The position numbers and the translations under genes were made by a program. From NCBI GenBank assembly GCA_900552125.1, contig URYK01000008.1:1-64000 (forward strand): a stretch of DNA of 64,000 bases, in the 5' to 3' direction. The stretch's first letter is position 1, and the number at the start of each line of letters is the position of its first letter. Positions 9,209 through 18,885 of this stretch are shown piece after piece. The DNA is from an uncultured Solobacterium sp. GTDB taxonomy: Bacteria; Bacillota_I; Bacilli_A; Erysipelotrichales; Erysipelotrichaceae. The notes under the pieces are model-generated. The model worked only from the letters and a program-made list of their open reading frames with translations. It was not told where the DNA came from and did not search any database.

Positions 9209-10678
9209 TTACATTTTTGCTTGTAACATTAACTCTACTAAGGATTCACCCTCTTCTGGGCAATTGCATTTTCCAATGCGTGAAGAACCTTCCATATTAT
9301 AGAAACCACTTCCTGCACTGACTAGAAGCTTATTATTAGTAGCAATCTTCAACAATTCAGCCATCTCTTTCTTTGTATGCATTGGATGGAATACTTCAAT
9401 ACCTTGAACTCCCATATCCAACACTTCATCCAACAAATCAGGATCATAGGATAATAGCTTACCAGGATGAGCAATTACAGAAATACCTCCTGTCAACTCT
9501 ATTACATCTAAAATATCTTGAAGTCTTGGATATTTCACTGGAACATAACAAGGTTTTCCATATACAAAGTAATCTTTATTCAATGCTTTCCAGCCATATT
9601 CATCATGCAAATAAGGCTTTAATAAAGGACAATCAAAATATTCTGGACGATTTAATACATGTTTAGCAATCAATTCCCCGCTTATACGCTGGAAACGATT
9701 ATTCTTTAATAAACGTTCTTCATCAATATTACGTCCTAACAATGCGCTAAATCGACGAACACGATCAATACTTGCTCGTTTTTCATTTACTAAGCTTTCA
9801 TTTTCAATATGTGCGAATAATTCACTATTATATTGGATAAAATAACCTAGAACACGAACACGTTTTCCATGTAAATCACAATTAATTTCAATACCTGGAA
9901 TATATCGTACTCCATACAGTTCACTCATTCGCTGTGCTACGCTATTAGCTTTTGCACAATCTAAATCCGTAATAGAGATTGTTTTAATATTATTACGTTT
10001 TGCATATTGAAAAATTTCTTCAACATTAAACTGACCTTTATCTGAGAAATTAGAATGTATATGAAGATCCATAGAATTTATAGGCAAATCATTCTGTTTT
10101 TCCTCTTTCGCCACAGTAGCTATCTCTTCTTTTGGTTTCTGTTTTGGTTCTATCTTAACAACTCTTGTCCCGGTAAACACATCAATGATAGAACGGCAGC
10201 GTTTATCCACTAATATAAACAATCCATTTAACATCCAATAAACAGCTACCCCAAATATATTAGTAAAAAACATAAGTATTATAAATGGTATGGCAAAACC
10301 TATAACTTCACGTACAATTAATTGTTGTCTGCTTGCTTTCTTTCCACTTTTCTTAACCACTTTAAACTGAAACATGCGCATTCCAATACTTTGACCGCCT
10401 GTCAGCTGATATACGTAGGAATTGAAAAATAATATTGAAATCACAAGCAATACCCCGATAAACAGAGTAATTAGCCTCATCCCGGAAATGCTTAAAATAC
10501 TACCTAATACTGCTAGTAAAATAACATTCCATATAGCTATAGGACTTAACATAACACAAAGATCCATACAAAAAGACAATAAACGTTCTTTGCAATCATG
10601 AACTGTTAAGGGACGTACTCCATCAACGACTAATTGATAAGATTTTTTGCCCGCTGGTGTTTTACTTTTTACTTTCAT
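9209..10678 (-). CDS. RDD membrane domain fused to a PHP phosphoesterase domain
   Basis: A 489-residue fusion. Residues about 25-170 form an RDD domain with four likely membrane segments, beginning with an Arg/Asp-containing first helix. A charged linker (180-210) leads to a cytoplasmic PHP domain. Its metal motifs are MDLHIHSNFSDKG (213-225), ITDLDCA, PGIEINCDL and the late AHPGKL and GSGF blocks. PHP domains hydrolyse phosphoesters, for example nucleotides, pAp or polymerase mismatches. RDD domains are usually single proteins of uncertain transport role, so the combination is unusual. The substrate is unknown. Single gene with its own terminator; the start ATG at 10678 has GGTGAAGGC upstream. 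Confidence 0.85.
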   Translation of the reverse strand: MKVKSKTPAGKKSYQLVVDGVRPLTVHDCKERLLSFCMDLCVMLSPIAIWNVILLAVLGSILSISGMRLITLFIGVLLVISILFFNSYVYQLTGGQSIGMRMFQFKVVKKSGKKASRQQLIVREVIGFAIPFIILMFFTNIFGVAVYWMLNGLFILVDKRCRSIIDVFTGTRVVKIEPKQKPKEEIATVAKEEKQNDLPINSMDLHIHSNFSDKGQFNVEEIFQYAKRNNIKTISITDLDCAKANSVAQRMSELYGVRYIPGIEINCDLHGKRVRVLGYFIQYNSELFAHIENESLVNEKRASIDRVRRFSALLGRNIDEERLLKNNRFQRISGELIAKHVLNRPEYFDCPLLKPYLHDEYGWKALNKDYFVYGKPCYVPVKYPRLQDILDVIELTGGISVIAHPGKLLSYDPDLLDEVLDMGVQGIEVFHPMHTKKEMAELLKIATNNKLLVSAGSGFYNMEGSSRIGKCNCPEEGESLVELMLQAKM

Positions 10679-10913
10679 GCCTTCACCTAATCTCTTTCTT
10701 TATCTCGTAAGGTATACCCTTTTCCTATTTATCTCATATCAATATTATACTACAGAATCCTTATTTGTATATGTGATTTCTTCATTTAAGAATATTGTAA
10801 TAAATTCAGATACTCGTTATATAATAACGTAATAGAATTTTAAGATAAAACATCTTGTATAAATCGCTTCTCTCTTATATTATATATAAGTCATACTGGA
10901 AAGGGGGTCTTTT

Positions 10914-11606
10914 ATGTTTATCAATCATAAGAAACATTTATCCATGTTATGCTTCATCATATCCGCATTAACTATGATATTTTACCTATTTCTTACGATT
11001 AAGAATATCTTATCTTTTACTGGCATCCTTTTCTATTCTATGATTATATGTGGTACTCTTATTATCGGAATTTTATTTTATAATCAGAATTGTACACAAG
11101 ACATACAATCACGCAATCTTCGTTTCATGGGATATATTTTATTTGCTTTCTATATATTCCAAATTATTTATTTATTATTTTTCGCTAGTGAATTTGCGCG
11201 AGATTATGTTGATTTATCTTCTATTTCTTATAAAGAAGCACTGCTTAGTCAATGGACATACAATACAAATCTTATCCCCTTTACTACAATTCAGCAGATG
11301 ATCAATATCTTCTATATTCCATCTATCAGTAATAATATTCCTCTCATTAACCTAATAGGTAATTTTATCGCATTTATGCCATTTTCTTTATTCGTACTTA
11401 TCCTATTCCCAAACGAAAAGAAATCATATAAATTTTTACTCATAATGGCAATAATTATCATTGGTGTAGAAATCACTCAATTTTTCACTCTAACAGGTAG
11501 TATGGATATTGATGATTTTATACTTAATTTTGGCGGTGTTGTGTTCTCTTATTATATATTGCGTTTTCCTCCAATATATTCTTATGTATCAAAACTAATA
11601 AAATAA
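10914..11606 (+). CDS. VanZ-family membrane protein
   Basis: A 230-residue protein with about six membrane segments. Seen VanZ signatures: NTNLIPFTTIQQM (about 119-131), NLIGNFIAFMPFSLF (about 147-161), VEITQFF and DIDDFILNFGGVV near the C-terminus. VanZ members raise resistance to teicoplanin or lipopeptides, or alter surface hydrophobicity, but the mechanism is unresolved. GGAAAGGGGG precedes the ATG. Monocistronic and divergent from the RDD-PHP gene. Confidence 0.88.
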   Translation: MFINHKKHLSMLCFIISALTMIFYLFLTIKNILSFTGILFYSMIICGTLIIGILFYNQNCTQDIQSRNLRFMGYILFAFYIFQIIYLLFFASEFARDYVDLSSISYKEALLSQWTYNTNLIPFTTIQQMINIFYIPSISNNIPLINLIGNFIAFMPFSLFVLILFPNEKKSYKFLLIMAIIIIGVEITQFFTLTGSMDIDDFILNFGGVVFSYYILRFPPIYSYVSKLIK

Positions 11607-11779
11607 TAAGAATAAATTAAACTTATTATAAAATTGTAGAATTAGCACAAAGTATCATAGAAAAATAAAAAAAAAAGAATTTCATAAACTAATAGATGAA
11701 TGAAAAAAAGAAATATGCATATAGCAAAATCTGAATTCTGGTTATCTCGAAGAAAGAATGTTAATATCTTCTATTGTGA

Positions 11780-11820
11780 CTAAAAAATCACTTAGCATAT
11801 GCTCAGCTAAGTGATTTTTT
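11780..11820 (-). terminator. Terminator of the PTS-transketolase operon
   Basis: AAAAAATCACTTAGC and GCTAAGTGATTTTTTTT form a 14-bp stem around a 9-base loop immediately after the transketolase stop. A-tract and T-tract on opposite sides make it usable in both directions; rightward it would stop leakage from the VanZ gene. Confidence 0.85.
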
Positions 11821-12780
11821 TTATTTTAAAACTTCAAGAACTGTCTGCTTTAAATCCTCTGCAGTTAATTTAAATTCTTTCTGTAAGAAATCTGGTGTAC
11901 CTACTTGTCCAAAACATTCATTTACACCATGTCTCTTAAATTTAACTGAAATACAATTTTCTGCCAATACTTCTGCTACAGCGCTTCCTAATCCTCCGGT
12001 AATGGAATGATTCTCAAATGTCACTACAGCCTTTTTCCCCTTAACTTCATTCAATATTAGTTCTTTATCAATTGGTTTAATACAAAACATATCAACTACT
12101 TCTGCAGAAATACCTTGTTTTTCTAATTCTTCAGCACAATCTAAAGCATCACTTACTATTTGACCAGCAGTTATTATCAAAACATCTTCCCCTTGTTTCA
12201 AGATATTTCCTTTACCAATTTCAAAAGTTGATCCTTCTCCATAAACATTACGTACATCTTTTCTATTTGCACGAATATAATGAATACCTTCCATTCTTGC
12301 ATATTCACGAATGATCCATTCTAATTGAACCGCATCTGCTGTATCACAGATAACAGAATTAGGAATTGCTCTTATTAATGCTACATCTTCCCATGTAGTA
12401 TGAGTTCCCCCATTAGGTCCAGCCGTAAAGCCAGGATCTGAACCATAAATATTTATTGTATTACCTGCATAAGCTCCAGATAAGAAAATCTGATCATATA
12501 CTCTACGAGTTGCAAATGGTCCAAATGAATGTACAAATGGCTTAAATCCAGTTACAGATAATCCTGCTGCTACCCCAACCATGTTAGCTTCAGATATTCC
12601 GCATTGAATAAAACGATCTGGATTTGTTTTCTGAATTTTAGTAAATCCGCTAGCGCCGCCTAAATCAGCTTCTAACGCAACTACTTTATCATTTTCTTTC
12701 ATGATATCCTGCAAGGTTTCAACTACAACCATGCGTAATTCTTTACCTTTTTTACTACGATCACTGCTTAGAGTAAACAT
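11821..12780 (-). CDS. Transketolase, C-terminal subunit
   Basis: 319 residues carrying the pyrimidine-binding and C-terminal domains of a two-subunit transketolase. Seen: VVALEADLGGASG near the start, CGISEANMVGVAAGLSVTG (with the Glu that activates thiamine diphosphate), the SFGPFATRRVYDQI block, and the C-terminal VTFENHSITGGLGSAV. It works with the N-terminal subunit encoded just upstream, 1 base apart, to move two-carbon units between sugar phosphates. The start is the ATG at 12780 behind GGAGGGG. Last gene of the PTS operon, so it probably channels the imported sugar phosphate into pentose phosphate metabolism. Confidence 0.95.
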   Translation of the reverse strand: MFTLSSDRSKKGKELRMVVVETLQDIMKENDKVVALEADLGGASGFTKIQKTNPDRFIQCGISEANMVGVAAGLSVTGFKPFVHSFGPFATRRVYDQIFLSGAYAGNTINIYGSDPGFTAGPNGGTHTTWEDVALIRAIPNSVICDTADAVQLEWIIREYARMEGIHYIRANRKDVRNVYGEGSTFEIGKGNILKQGEDVLIITAGQIVSDALDCAEELEKQGISAEVVDMFCIKPIDKELILNEVKGKKAVVTFENHSITGGLGSAVAEVLAENCISVKFKRHGVNECFGQVGTPDFLQKEFKLTAEDLKQTVLEVLK

Positions 12781-12781
12781 T

Positions 12782-13636
12782 TTAATGCCCCTCCATTTCA
12801 ATAAATGTTTTTAATTCTTTTATTACTTTATCTGCTTCATTATTAATTTCATCGTTATTAAATTTCACTGAATGGTTAGATTCCATTTGTTCAAAATAAG
12901 GAATACCTTGTCCTTTGATTGTATCTAAAACAATACATACTGCCTGATTTTTTACTTGCTTAGCTTGAGTAATAGCTTCATCGATTTTTTCAATATCATT
13001 CCCTTTTACTTGTTGAACATGGAATCCAAAAGCTTTCATTTTATCTTGAATACTAAATGGATTCATAACATCCTTAGTATAACCATCTAATTGACGTTTG
13101 TTATCATCAATAATAACAATACAGTTATTCAACTTATAATGAGCGATATACTGAAATGCTTCCCAACATTGTCCTTCATTTAATTCTCCATCACCAACAA
13201 TTAAATAAACATAGCGATTTGAACCTTTCATCTTCATTCCAGTTGCTATACCAGCTGCTGCACTTGTACCTTGTCCTAAAGAACCAGTAGTCATGTCTAC
13301 ACCAGGAGTTTTTAAGCGATCTGGGTGACTAGGAAGATTTGTTCCACCATCATTTAATGTCATTAGCATTGATTTATCAAAATAACCTTTTTCAGCTAAT
13401 GTTGAATACCAGGCTGGTCCAGAGTGACCTTTAGATAAAACAACCATATCACGATCTTCCATATCAGGATTAGTTGGATCAATATGTAAATGTTTACCAT
13501 ATAATACACTCATCAACTCTACAATAGACATTGAACCTCCTAAATGTCCATATCCTCTATGTTTTAACATTTCAAGAATATCAAGTCTAATTTTAGCCGC
13601 AAATATTTCTAATTCTTTTAATTTTGAAGCTTCCAA
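12782..13636 (-). CDS. Transketolase, N-terminal subunit
   Basis: 284 residues with the thiamine diphosphate-binding half of a split transketolase. Seen: HRGYGHLGGSMS (substrate/cofactor His), VLSKGHSGPAWY, TGSLGQGTSAAAGIA, and the cofactor motif GDGELNEGQCWEA followed later by IIDDNKRQ. The ATG at 13654 has no binding site of its own; its first codons are GGAGGAGG, a strong binding site for the TTG at 13636, which is therefore preferred. A terminator-like hairpin separates it from the EIIB gene, so part of the message may end before the transketolase genes. Confidence 0.93.
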   Translation of the reverse strand: MEASKLKELEIFAAKIRLDILEMLKHRGYGHLGGSMSIVELMSVLYGKHLHIDPTNPDMEDRDMVVLSKGHSGPAWYSTLAEKGYFDKSMLMTLNDGGTNLPSHPDRLKTPGVDMTTGSLGQGTSAAAGIATGMKMKGSNRYVYLIVGDGELNEGQCWEAFQYIAHYKLNNCIVIIDDNKRQLDGYTKDVMNPFSIQDKMKAFGFHVQQVKGNDIEKIDEAITQAKQVKNQAVCIVLDTIKGQGIPYFEQMESNHSVKFNNDEINNEADKVIKELKTFIEMEGH

Positions 13637-13676
13637 ACGTAATACCTCCTCCATAAATTAGCAAAAATTTGTAAAG

Positions 13677-13709
13677 AAAAAGAAGGATGGAAGAAACAGC
13701 CTTCTTTTT
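13677..13709 (-). terminator. Intra-operon terminator or attenuator between EIIB and transketolase genes
   Basis: Minus strand: AAAAAGAAGG and CCTTCTTTTT form a 10-bp stem with a 13-base loop, the second arm ending in a T-run. It lies within an otherwise co-directional operon and could set a lower level for the transketolase genes. Confidence 0.6.
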
Positions 13710-13719
13710 CAATTATTTT

Positions 13720-13998
13720 TTAAAGACCAAATGCTTCTTTCAGCTTAGTTTCCATTTCATTTAGATCCATTAATTGATTCAATACGATTTTATTTTTGAA
13801 TTGAGTCATCTGTGGAGCTAAATCGGCACCTACTACAAATAAATCAGCACTATTTTCTGTGATTTCAGAAAGTGCTGTATGAGATACGCTTACTCCTGAA
13901 ATACCTAATTTTTTCAATACTTTTTCAACATTCATACTTACGATCATACTGCTTCCTAAACCTTGACCGCAACAGCACATAATACTTTTAATTTCCAT
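13720..13998 (-). CDS. PTS EIIB component, L-ascorbate (ula/sga) family
   Basis: A 92-residue cytoplasmic phosphocarrier. The N-terminal strand leads into CCCGQGLGSS (about residues 8-17), the P-loop holding the phosphorylated Cys, and the protein has the UlaB length and ending. It takes phosphate from EIIA and hands it to sugar bound to the EIIC channel encoded 17 bases upstream. Three Cys in a row at the active site are notable; one is the phosphocysteine. The family includes ascorbate carriers but also unassigned systems, so the substrate is not fixed by sequence. Confidence 0.9.
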   Translation of the reverse strand: MEIKSIMCCCGQGLGSSMIVSMNVEKVLKKLGISGVSVSHTALSEITENSADLFVVGADLAPQMTQFKNKIVLNQLMDLNEMETKLKEAFGL

Positions 13999-14015
13999 CT
14001 TTCATTACCTCTTTT

Positions 14016-15443
14016 CTAAGCTTCTTCAGCTTTATTCTTTTTAGGTGCAACATAGTTGTAGATAATTGGAATTAAGAATACTACAACGCAGACAATTAAT
14101 AATCCAGAACCTTGGATAAACTGTGCGATATTTCCGAAGATAATTCCCATGATTGAGAAGTCAGCATCAGAGAATGTACAGTTAGCAAAGTTCAATGAAC
14201 CCATAACTGGCATACAGATTGCTGGTAAGAATGTAATTAATAAACCGTGCATAAAGCTTCCGAATAGACATCCTTTTAAACCACCTTCTGCATTAGCGAA
14301 TACACCAGCAGTTGCTCCACAGAAGAAATGTGGAATAACACCTGGAAGAATCAATGCAACTGGCATCAAACTACTATTAATGAATCCAAGAACGAATAGA
14401 CCAACAATACCACCTAAGAATGATACCAAGAATCCAATCAATACAGCATTAGGTGCATATGGGAATACTACTGGACAGTCGATTGCAGGAACAGCACCAG
14501 GTACAAGTTTTTCAGCAATACCACGGAATGCAGGAACGATTTCTGCAACTATTAAACGAACACCACTTAGAATAATATATACACCACCAGCAAAGCTTAA
14601 GCCACTTGTAATTGCCCATACTGCCCAATGTGTTTTTGTTTCAGCACCAACATTTAATAATCCAGCTAAGTTAGGATAAGTTTCTAATACTGTAGCAGGA
14701 TCAGCATCTAAGATACCTTTTCCAACTGCAACAGCTGTAACAATTAAGAAGAATACTACCATTGTTAGACCAATTGCAACTGTTGTATCACGTAAGAATG
14801 TTAAACGTTGTGGGAAACTAACTTCTTCTGTAGATTTTCCTTTTCCTTTGAAAAGTTTTCCACATTGTGCTGCAAACCAATAACCAGCTCCACCAAAGTG
14901 ACCAAACCCTAATTCATCTGTTTTAACAATTTTTGTCATTGTAGGCTGACAAATCGCAGGTGAGAAGCCCATGATGAATCCTAGTAGTAGTCCTCCACCT
15001 AACCATAACTGCCAGCTTTCCAGACCACCAACATTTAAGATAACAGCTAACATACAAGCCATGTAAAGAGTATGATGACCAGTTAAGAAAATATAGTGTA
15101 ATCTAGAGAAACGAGCCAATATGATATTGAACACCATTCCTAAACACATGATATATGCAGTGTCTGCAGCGAATTCCTGAAGACCAAGAGATACAACTGC
15201 TTCATTATTTGGTACAACACCCTGCATACTAAATGCATAATTAAATAAATCACCGAATGCATTTAGCGATCCTGTCTGCAAGAATGATGAACCAGCAGAC
15301 AATACCAAGAATCCAACAATTGTTTTTACTGTACCTTTGACGATTTCTTCAATTGGTTTTCCCTGCAATGATAAACCAATCAAGGACATCAGACCTACAA
15401 GAATTGCAGGTGTAGACAATATGTTAATAATAAAGCTTAACAT
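14016..15443 (-). CDS. PTS EIIC component, L-ascorbate (ula/sga) family
   Basis: A 475-residue membrane channel with about eleven hydrophobic segments. Seen: FIINILSTPAILVGLMSLIG at the N-terminus, the substrate-pocket region LTGHHTLYMACM (about 124-135), FGGAGYW, and PHFFCGATAGVFANAEGG near 370. Length and motifs match UlaA-type transporters. These move the substrate while it is phosphorylated by EIIB. The gene lies between EIIA and EIIB genes and has GGGAGGAAG upstream. Partner transketolase genes suggest a substrate that becomes a pentulose phosphate. Confidence 0.93.
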   Translation of the reverse strand: MLSFIINILSTPAILVGLMSLIGLSLQGKPIEEIVKGTVKTIVGFLVLSAGSSFLQTGSLNAFGDLFNYAFSMQGVVPNNEAVVSLGLQEFAADTAYIMCLGMVFNIILARFSRLHYIFLTGHHTLYMACMLAVILNVGGLESWQLWLGGGLLLGFIMGFSPAICQPTMTKIVKTDELGFGHFGGAGYWFAAQCGKLFKGKGKSTEEVSFPQRLTFLRDTTVAIGLTMVVFFLIVTAVAVGKGILDADPATVLETYPNLAGLLNVGAETKTHWAVWAITSGLSFAGGVYIILSGVRLIVAEIVPAFRGIAEKLVPGAVPAIDCPVVFPYAPNAVLIGFLVSFLGGIVGLFVLGFINSSLMPVALILPGVIPHFFCGATAGVFANAEGGLKGCLFGSFMHGLLITFLPAICMPVMGSLNFANCTFSDADFSIMGIIFGNIAQFIQGSGLLIVCVVVFLIPIIYNYVAPKKNKAEEA

Positions 15444-15473
15444 GAAATACTTCCTCCCTTTCTTTCTTAAACG

Positions 15474-15932
15474 CTATTCTTCACATGCACTATTAACGAA
15501 TAATTCGTATATTTCTTTAGGGCATGTTGCGTCCAAAATCTTTTTTATCTTTCCTTCATCAGAAAAGATATTTGAAATTGCTTGAATCCCTTCCATATGA
15601 GATTCTTTATCTTTGGCAACCAATGTTACCAAAACACGAACATCATAGCCATCAGGTTTAAATTTTACTGGTTCATTTAATACCGTAACAGCCATCTGCG
15701 TATCATTAACACCTTGCTGATTACTAGCATGAATTAAAGCTAGATTTTCACAAAGTACATAATACGGTCCAAGATCTTCTGTGATTTTATAGATAGCTTC
15801 TTCATATGCTTCTGTACAATAATTTTGTTCGATCAAAGGTTTACAAGCGATATGAATTGCTTCTTTCCAATCTGTTACACGATCTTTCAAATAACAATTT
15901 TTTTCTTTTAATAAATCTTCTATTCTTGCCAT
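15474..15932 (-). CDS. PTS EIIA component, mannitol/ascorbate (EIIA-2) type
   Basis: A 152-residue EIIA that carries phosphate from HPr on a His. Seen: the active-site block LALIHASNQQGV, with the phosphorylated His near residue 69, and the typical C-terminal ILDATCPKEIYELFVN helix. It is the first structural gene after the regulator and precedes the EIIC gene by 30 bases. AAGAGGTAAGG precedes the ATG. Confidence 0.92.
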   Translation of the reverse strand: MARIEDLLKEKNCYLKDRVTDWKEAIHIACKPLIEQNYCTEAYEEAIYKITEDLGPYYVLCENLALIHASNQQGVNDTQMAVTVLNEPVKFKPDGYDVRVLVTLVAKDKESHMEGIQAISNIFSDEGKIKKILDATCPKEIYELFVNSACEE

Positions 15933-16042
15933 AACCTTACCTCTTTACATCTATAATTATTTATTTTTTATTGTACAAATACAAGACCAATTCTTTTCTC
16001 ATATTTGTGCAAAATGTTAGATTTATTTGAATATGTAATCGC

Positions 16043-18070
16043 TTAAGCTTCTTCTTCAGCATATTTTCTTATATATTCACGTATTTCTTCTTTATCTTCC
16101 ATCCCAACTAAATAATCAATACTTTTCTTCTTTGAAAAAATATTTAAAACATCATTTAAAATACGAATATGCTTCGTTTGATCTTCAGCACAAAGAACAA
16201 TGACAATACGTGCCTGTTTTCCATTTAAGAATGTCACCGGCTCCTTGAATGTAGTTATTGCGACATCAAGCTGCTTTACCCCTTTTTCTATTGCTGCATG
16301 TGCAAGCACTAATCCATCTGCTAAAAACATCATTAAACCACGATGTTTCTGATCGTAGATAATTGCCTCTATATATTCCTCTGTAATTGAATCATCTAAC
16401 AATAAAGGACGACACGAAAAACGTAAAGCTTTTTCCCAATCATAAGTTTCCTTACATATCTGAATATGGGTTGCCTTTAAATAATAAACTAGACTTTGAC
16501 CGTAATTGCGATGAGGAACATTTCGTATTTGAATACTTGTATAATAATCCTGTAGATCTTTCTTAAATTCTTCCATCTTTGATGGTTCAATATAGCTAGT
16601 CGCAAGCCGCATAATATCCTGAATCTGTAAATTTTCATGTGGCTCTGTATAAATACAATTTCTAAGAATCGTAACACGATCCTGATCTGTTAATATTGGA
16701 TGAACAACAATCAATTTTTTTTCATTTGACAATACTACAGTAGAAATAACCACATCAAAATCATGATTTTGCGTATATTGACTTAAAGGCAGGTTAACAA
16801 TTTCTGTCGCTTGCGGTACTAAAGAGGCTACCTCATTACGCAACATATTTCCTGTTCCTATTCCATTAGGACAAATAATTAAAATACGTAGATTTCTTAT
16901 TTTAGGCTGACTTGTTGATAGAAAAGCACCAAAATGCAATGTAATGTATGCTACTTCTGCATCAGAAATCAGACAACCTAATTTTTTCTCCAAAAATGCA
17001 CAGGATTTTTTTGTAATTTCATAAAGATCTTCATATTCTGTCTTTATGCTGTTTAACATCGGATTTCCTAATTGAATACCATAGCGATATCGATATAGTG
17101 ATGTTTTTAAATGTGCATTTATAGCGTTCACCAATTCTTCTTCCTGATCAAAGTAAACGCATGTTAAACGTTCAAATTCATGAACCAAAGCTCTTGACAT
17201 CTCATAAGTTTCACCCTGCTCCTTCATGACATTTACTGGTATTGTCTGAAGCCGTGAACCTAAAAGATGAAGAGTTACATAGATTCTTTCTCCTCCTGCT
17301 AGATCTGGAAAATACTCTGAAACCAGCTGATATTCCTTAGTCTCTACAATTTCTTCCTCATCCATATCGCTAAAAGATAATTCATCACTTCGATTATGAA
17401 TAGACGCCATAAAAACAGCTAGAGTAGGAAGAATTCCACTCACATACTCAGCCTCTAACTCTCTTTCTATATTTTTAAGTTTCTCCAATATGATTTGAAA
17501 ACGTTCTTCATGAGAAAGTACTACTTTTTGACCATAAGCTTCCCATAAAATAGGAAAAAGCATAAAGAAAATTGCTCTTTTCTTTATTGTATCTCCGACA
17601 ATACGATATCCGCTTTTTATATCGTAAGATAGTTTTAAATTATAGTTTTCTAAAAAACGAGTAACATTTTTTAAGTCATTAATAATTGTATTGCGACTCA
17701 CTTGGCATATTTCCATAAAATCTTCCACATATAAAGCATGATGTCGAACAATAATAGCACAGATTTCTAATCTAGTACGTTCATCTGGGGTATAAACCTG
17801 ATAAATATCATTTTCATAATCTACTAGTACTTCCTGTATTTTTCTAGCATGCTCACTCGTAACATAAATTCCTTTACCTCTTTCCTGCACGAGTTGTTCT
17901 AAACCCTGCTCCTGCAGCCAATCATTAATTTTATTTATGTCATAGTAAACACTTCTTTTAGAAATAGACATTTCATCCGCAACATCTTGAATTTTCAAGT
18001 ATCCACCTGCATATATTACTCTTTTTAATATTTCTTGACATCGCTTATCAAGGCTGAGCATAAAACTCAT
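16043..18070 (-). CDS. PRD-containing transcription regulator (BglG/LicR/MtlR type) of the PTS operon
   Basis: A 675-residue regulator controlled by PTS phosphorylation. Order seen: DeoR/Mga-type helix-turn-helix with ADEMSISKRSVYYDINK (about 28-44), a second helix-turn-helix near 110-135 (ISRNTIINDLK-like), two PRD domains (about 180-390), an EIIB-like domain starting LRILIICPNGIGTGN (about 393-407), and an EIIA domain with LVLAHAAIEKGV holding the phosphorylatable His near 592. It should activate the downstream PTS operon when the sugar is present. GGGAGGG lies 7 bases before the ATG. The EIIB-like loop has lost some spacing of true EIIB but keeps its Cys. Confidence 0.92.
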   Translation of the reverse strand: MSFMLSLDKRCQEILKRVIYAGGYLKIQDVADEMSISKRSVYYDINKINDWLQEQGLEQLVQERGKGIYVTSEHARKIQEVLVDYENDIYQVYTPDERTRLEICAIIVRHHALYVEDFMEICQVSRNTIINDLKNVTRFLENYNLKLSYDIKSGYRIVGDTIKKRAIFFMLFPILWEAYGQKVVLSHEERFQIILEKLKNIERELEAEYVSGILPTLAVFMASIHNRSDELSFSDMDEEEIVETKEYQLVSEYFPDLAGGERIYVTLHLLGSRLQTIPVNVMKEQGETYEMSRALVHEFERLTCVYFDQEEELVNAINAHLKTSLYRYRYGIQLGNPMLNSIKTEYEDLYEITKKSCAFLEKKLGCLISDAEVAYITLHFGAFLSTSQPKIRNLRILIICPNGIGTGNMLRNEVASLVPQATEIVNLPLSQYTQNHDFDVVISTVVLSNEKKLIVVHPILTDQDRVTILRNCIYTEPHENLQIQDIMRLATSYIEPSKMEEFKKDLQDYYTSIQIRNVPHRNYGQSLVYYLKATHIQICKETYDWEKALRFSCRPLLLDDSITEEYIEAIIYDQKHRGLMMFLADGLVLAHAAIEKGVKQLDVAITTFKEPVTFLNGKQARIVIVLCAEDQTKHIRILNDVLNIFSKKKSIDYLVGMEDKEEIREYIRKYAEEEA

Positions 18071-18102
18071 GTATATCCCTCCCGCAATTTTATGGATTTA
18101 CA

Positions 18103-18768
18103 CTAATCTAATAGTCTTTTTATTTTCTTATGATACGGCGTTCCTTTTAAATTCACTTTTGCTTTCTTTAAATACATTTCCATTTTTTCTTTATTTTTCT
18201 GGTATGAGTATTGCAAGCCTAGCAGATACTGTAATAATCCAATTTGTACTAGCTGATCTTCTCTTTGATATTTCTTCACTTTTTCTATTTCTTTATCTCT
18301 TAGCAGACTCTCAATTTTCTGAATATCTTCACTTTTCTTTTCTATAATGATTCTATATAACATCTGGTCATATTCTAATTCATCTTTATTAGCACTATGC
18401 TCCATATGTTCTAAAAGTCTTTTACATATTTCTTTATTTTCTCTATCCAAAAAATAAAAATATGTCTGACTAGCTATCTGATATGCCTGTTGCTTACTTA
18501 ATTTGTTATCTAGCATCTTTTTAGTCTGAGCCTCTATTTGTCGATTATCTCCTTGTGATAAATACACACGCAGTATGTTATAATTTCGATCATATTCTCT
18601 AAAGAATAAACTAAACAAATTACTGTTTAACATAATTAATACTTTTTCATAATTCCCTTGATGTAAATGTTTTAATACTCGATTCCATAAGATACTACGT
18701 ATTATAAACGGAATTGCGATAACTAGCATTATAATTGCCAGCATGACTAGAATCAAAACTCTATTCAT
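18103..18768 (-). CDS. Membrane-anchored TPR-like protein of unknown function
   Basis: A 221-residue protein with one N-terminal membrane segment (about 4-24) and a highly charged helical remainder. Repeats of alternating Lys/Glu-rich helices such as LKHLHQGNYEKVLIML and LSQGDNRQIEAQTKKML suggest a tetratricopeptide-like fold. No enzyme motif. AGGAG precedes ATG 18768 by 8 bases. It ends 32 bases before the PRD regulator and could be read on the same message. Role unknown. Confidence 0.65.
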   Translation of the reverse strand: MNRVLILVMLAIIMLVIAIPFIIRSILWNRVLKHLHQGNYEKVLIMLNSNLFSLFFREYDRNYNILRVYLSQGDNRQIEAQTKKMLDNKLSKQQAYQIASQTYFYFLDRENKEICKRLLEHMEHSANKDELEYDQMLYRIIIEKKSEDIQKIESLLRDKEIEKVKKYQREDQLVQIGLLQYLLGLQYSYQKNKEKMEMYLKKAKVNLKGTPYHKKIKRLLD

Positions 18769-18885
18769 ATATTTCACTCCTACAGATATAATTTCTCTTC
18801 TATAAAATATCAAGCTATAAGAAGGAAATCAAATCCAATTTATTTCACAATAAATGACAATTTTTGCAAAATATATAAAAATAAA

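Noticed and set aside
11741..11756. 15-base match between this site and 34981-34995 (GTTATCTCGAAGAAA)
   Set aside because: A single shared 15-mer is expected by chance in 64 kb of AT-rich DNA, and the surroundings do not match.
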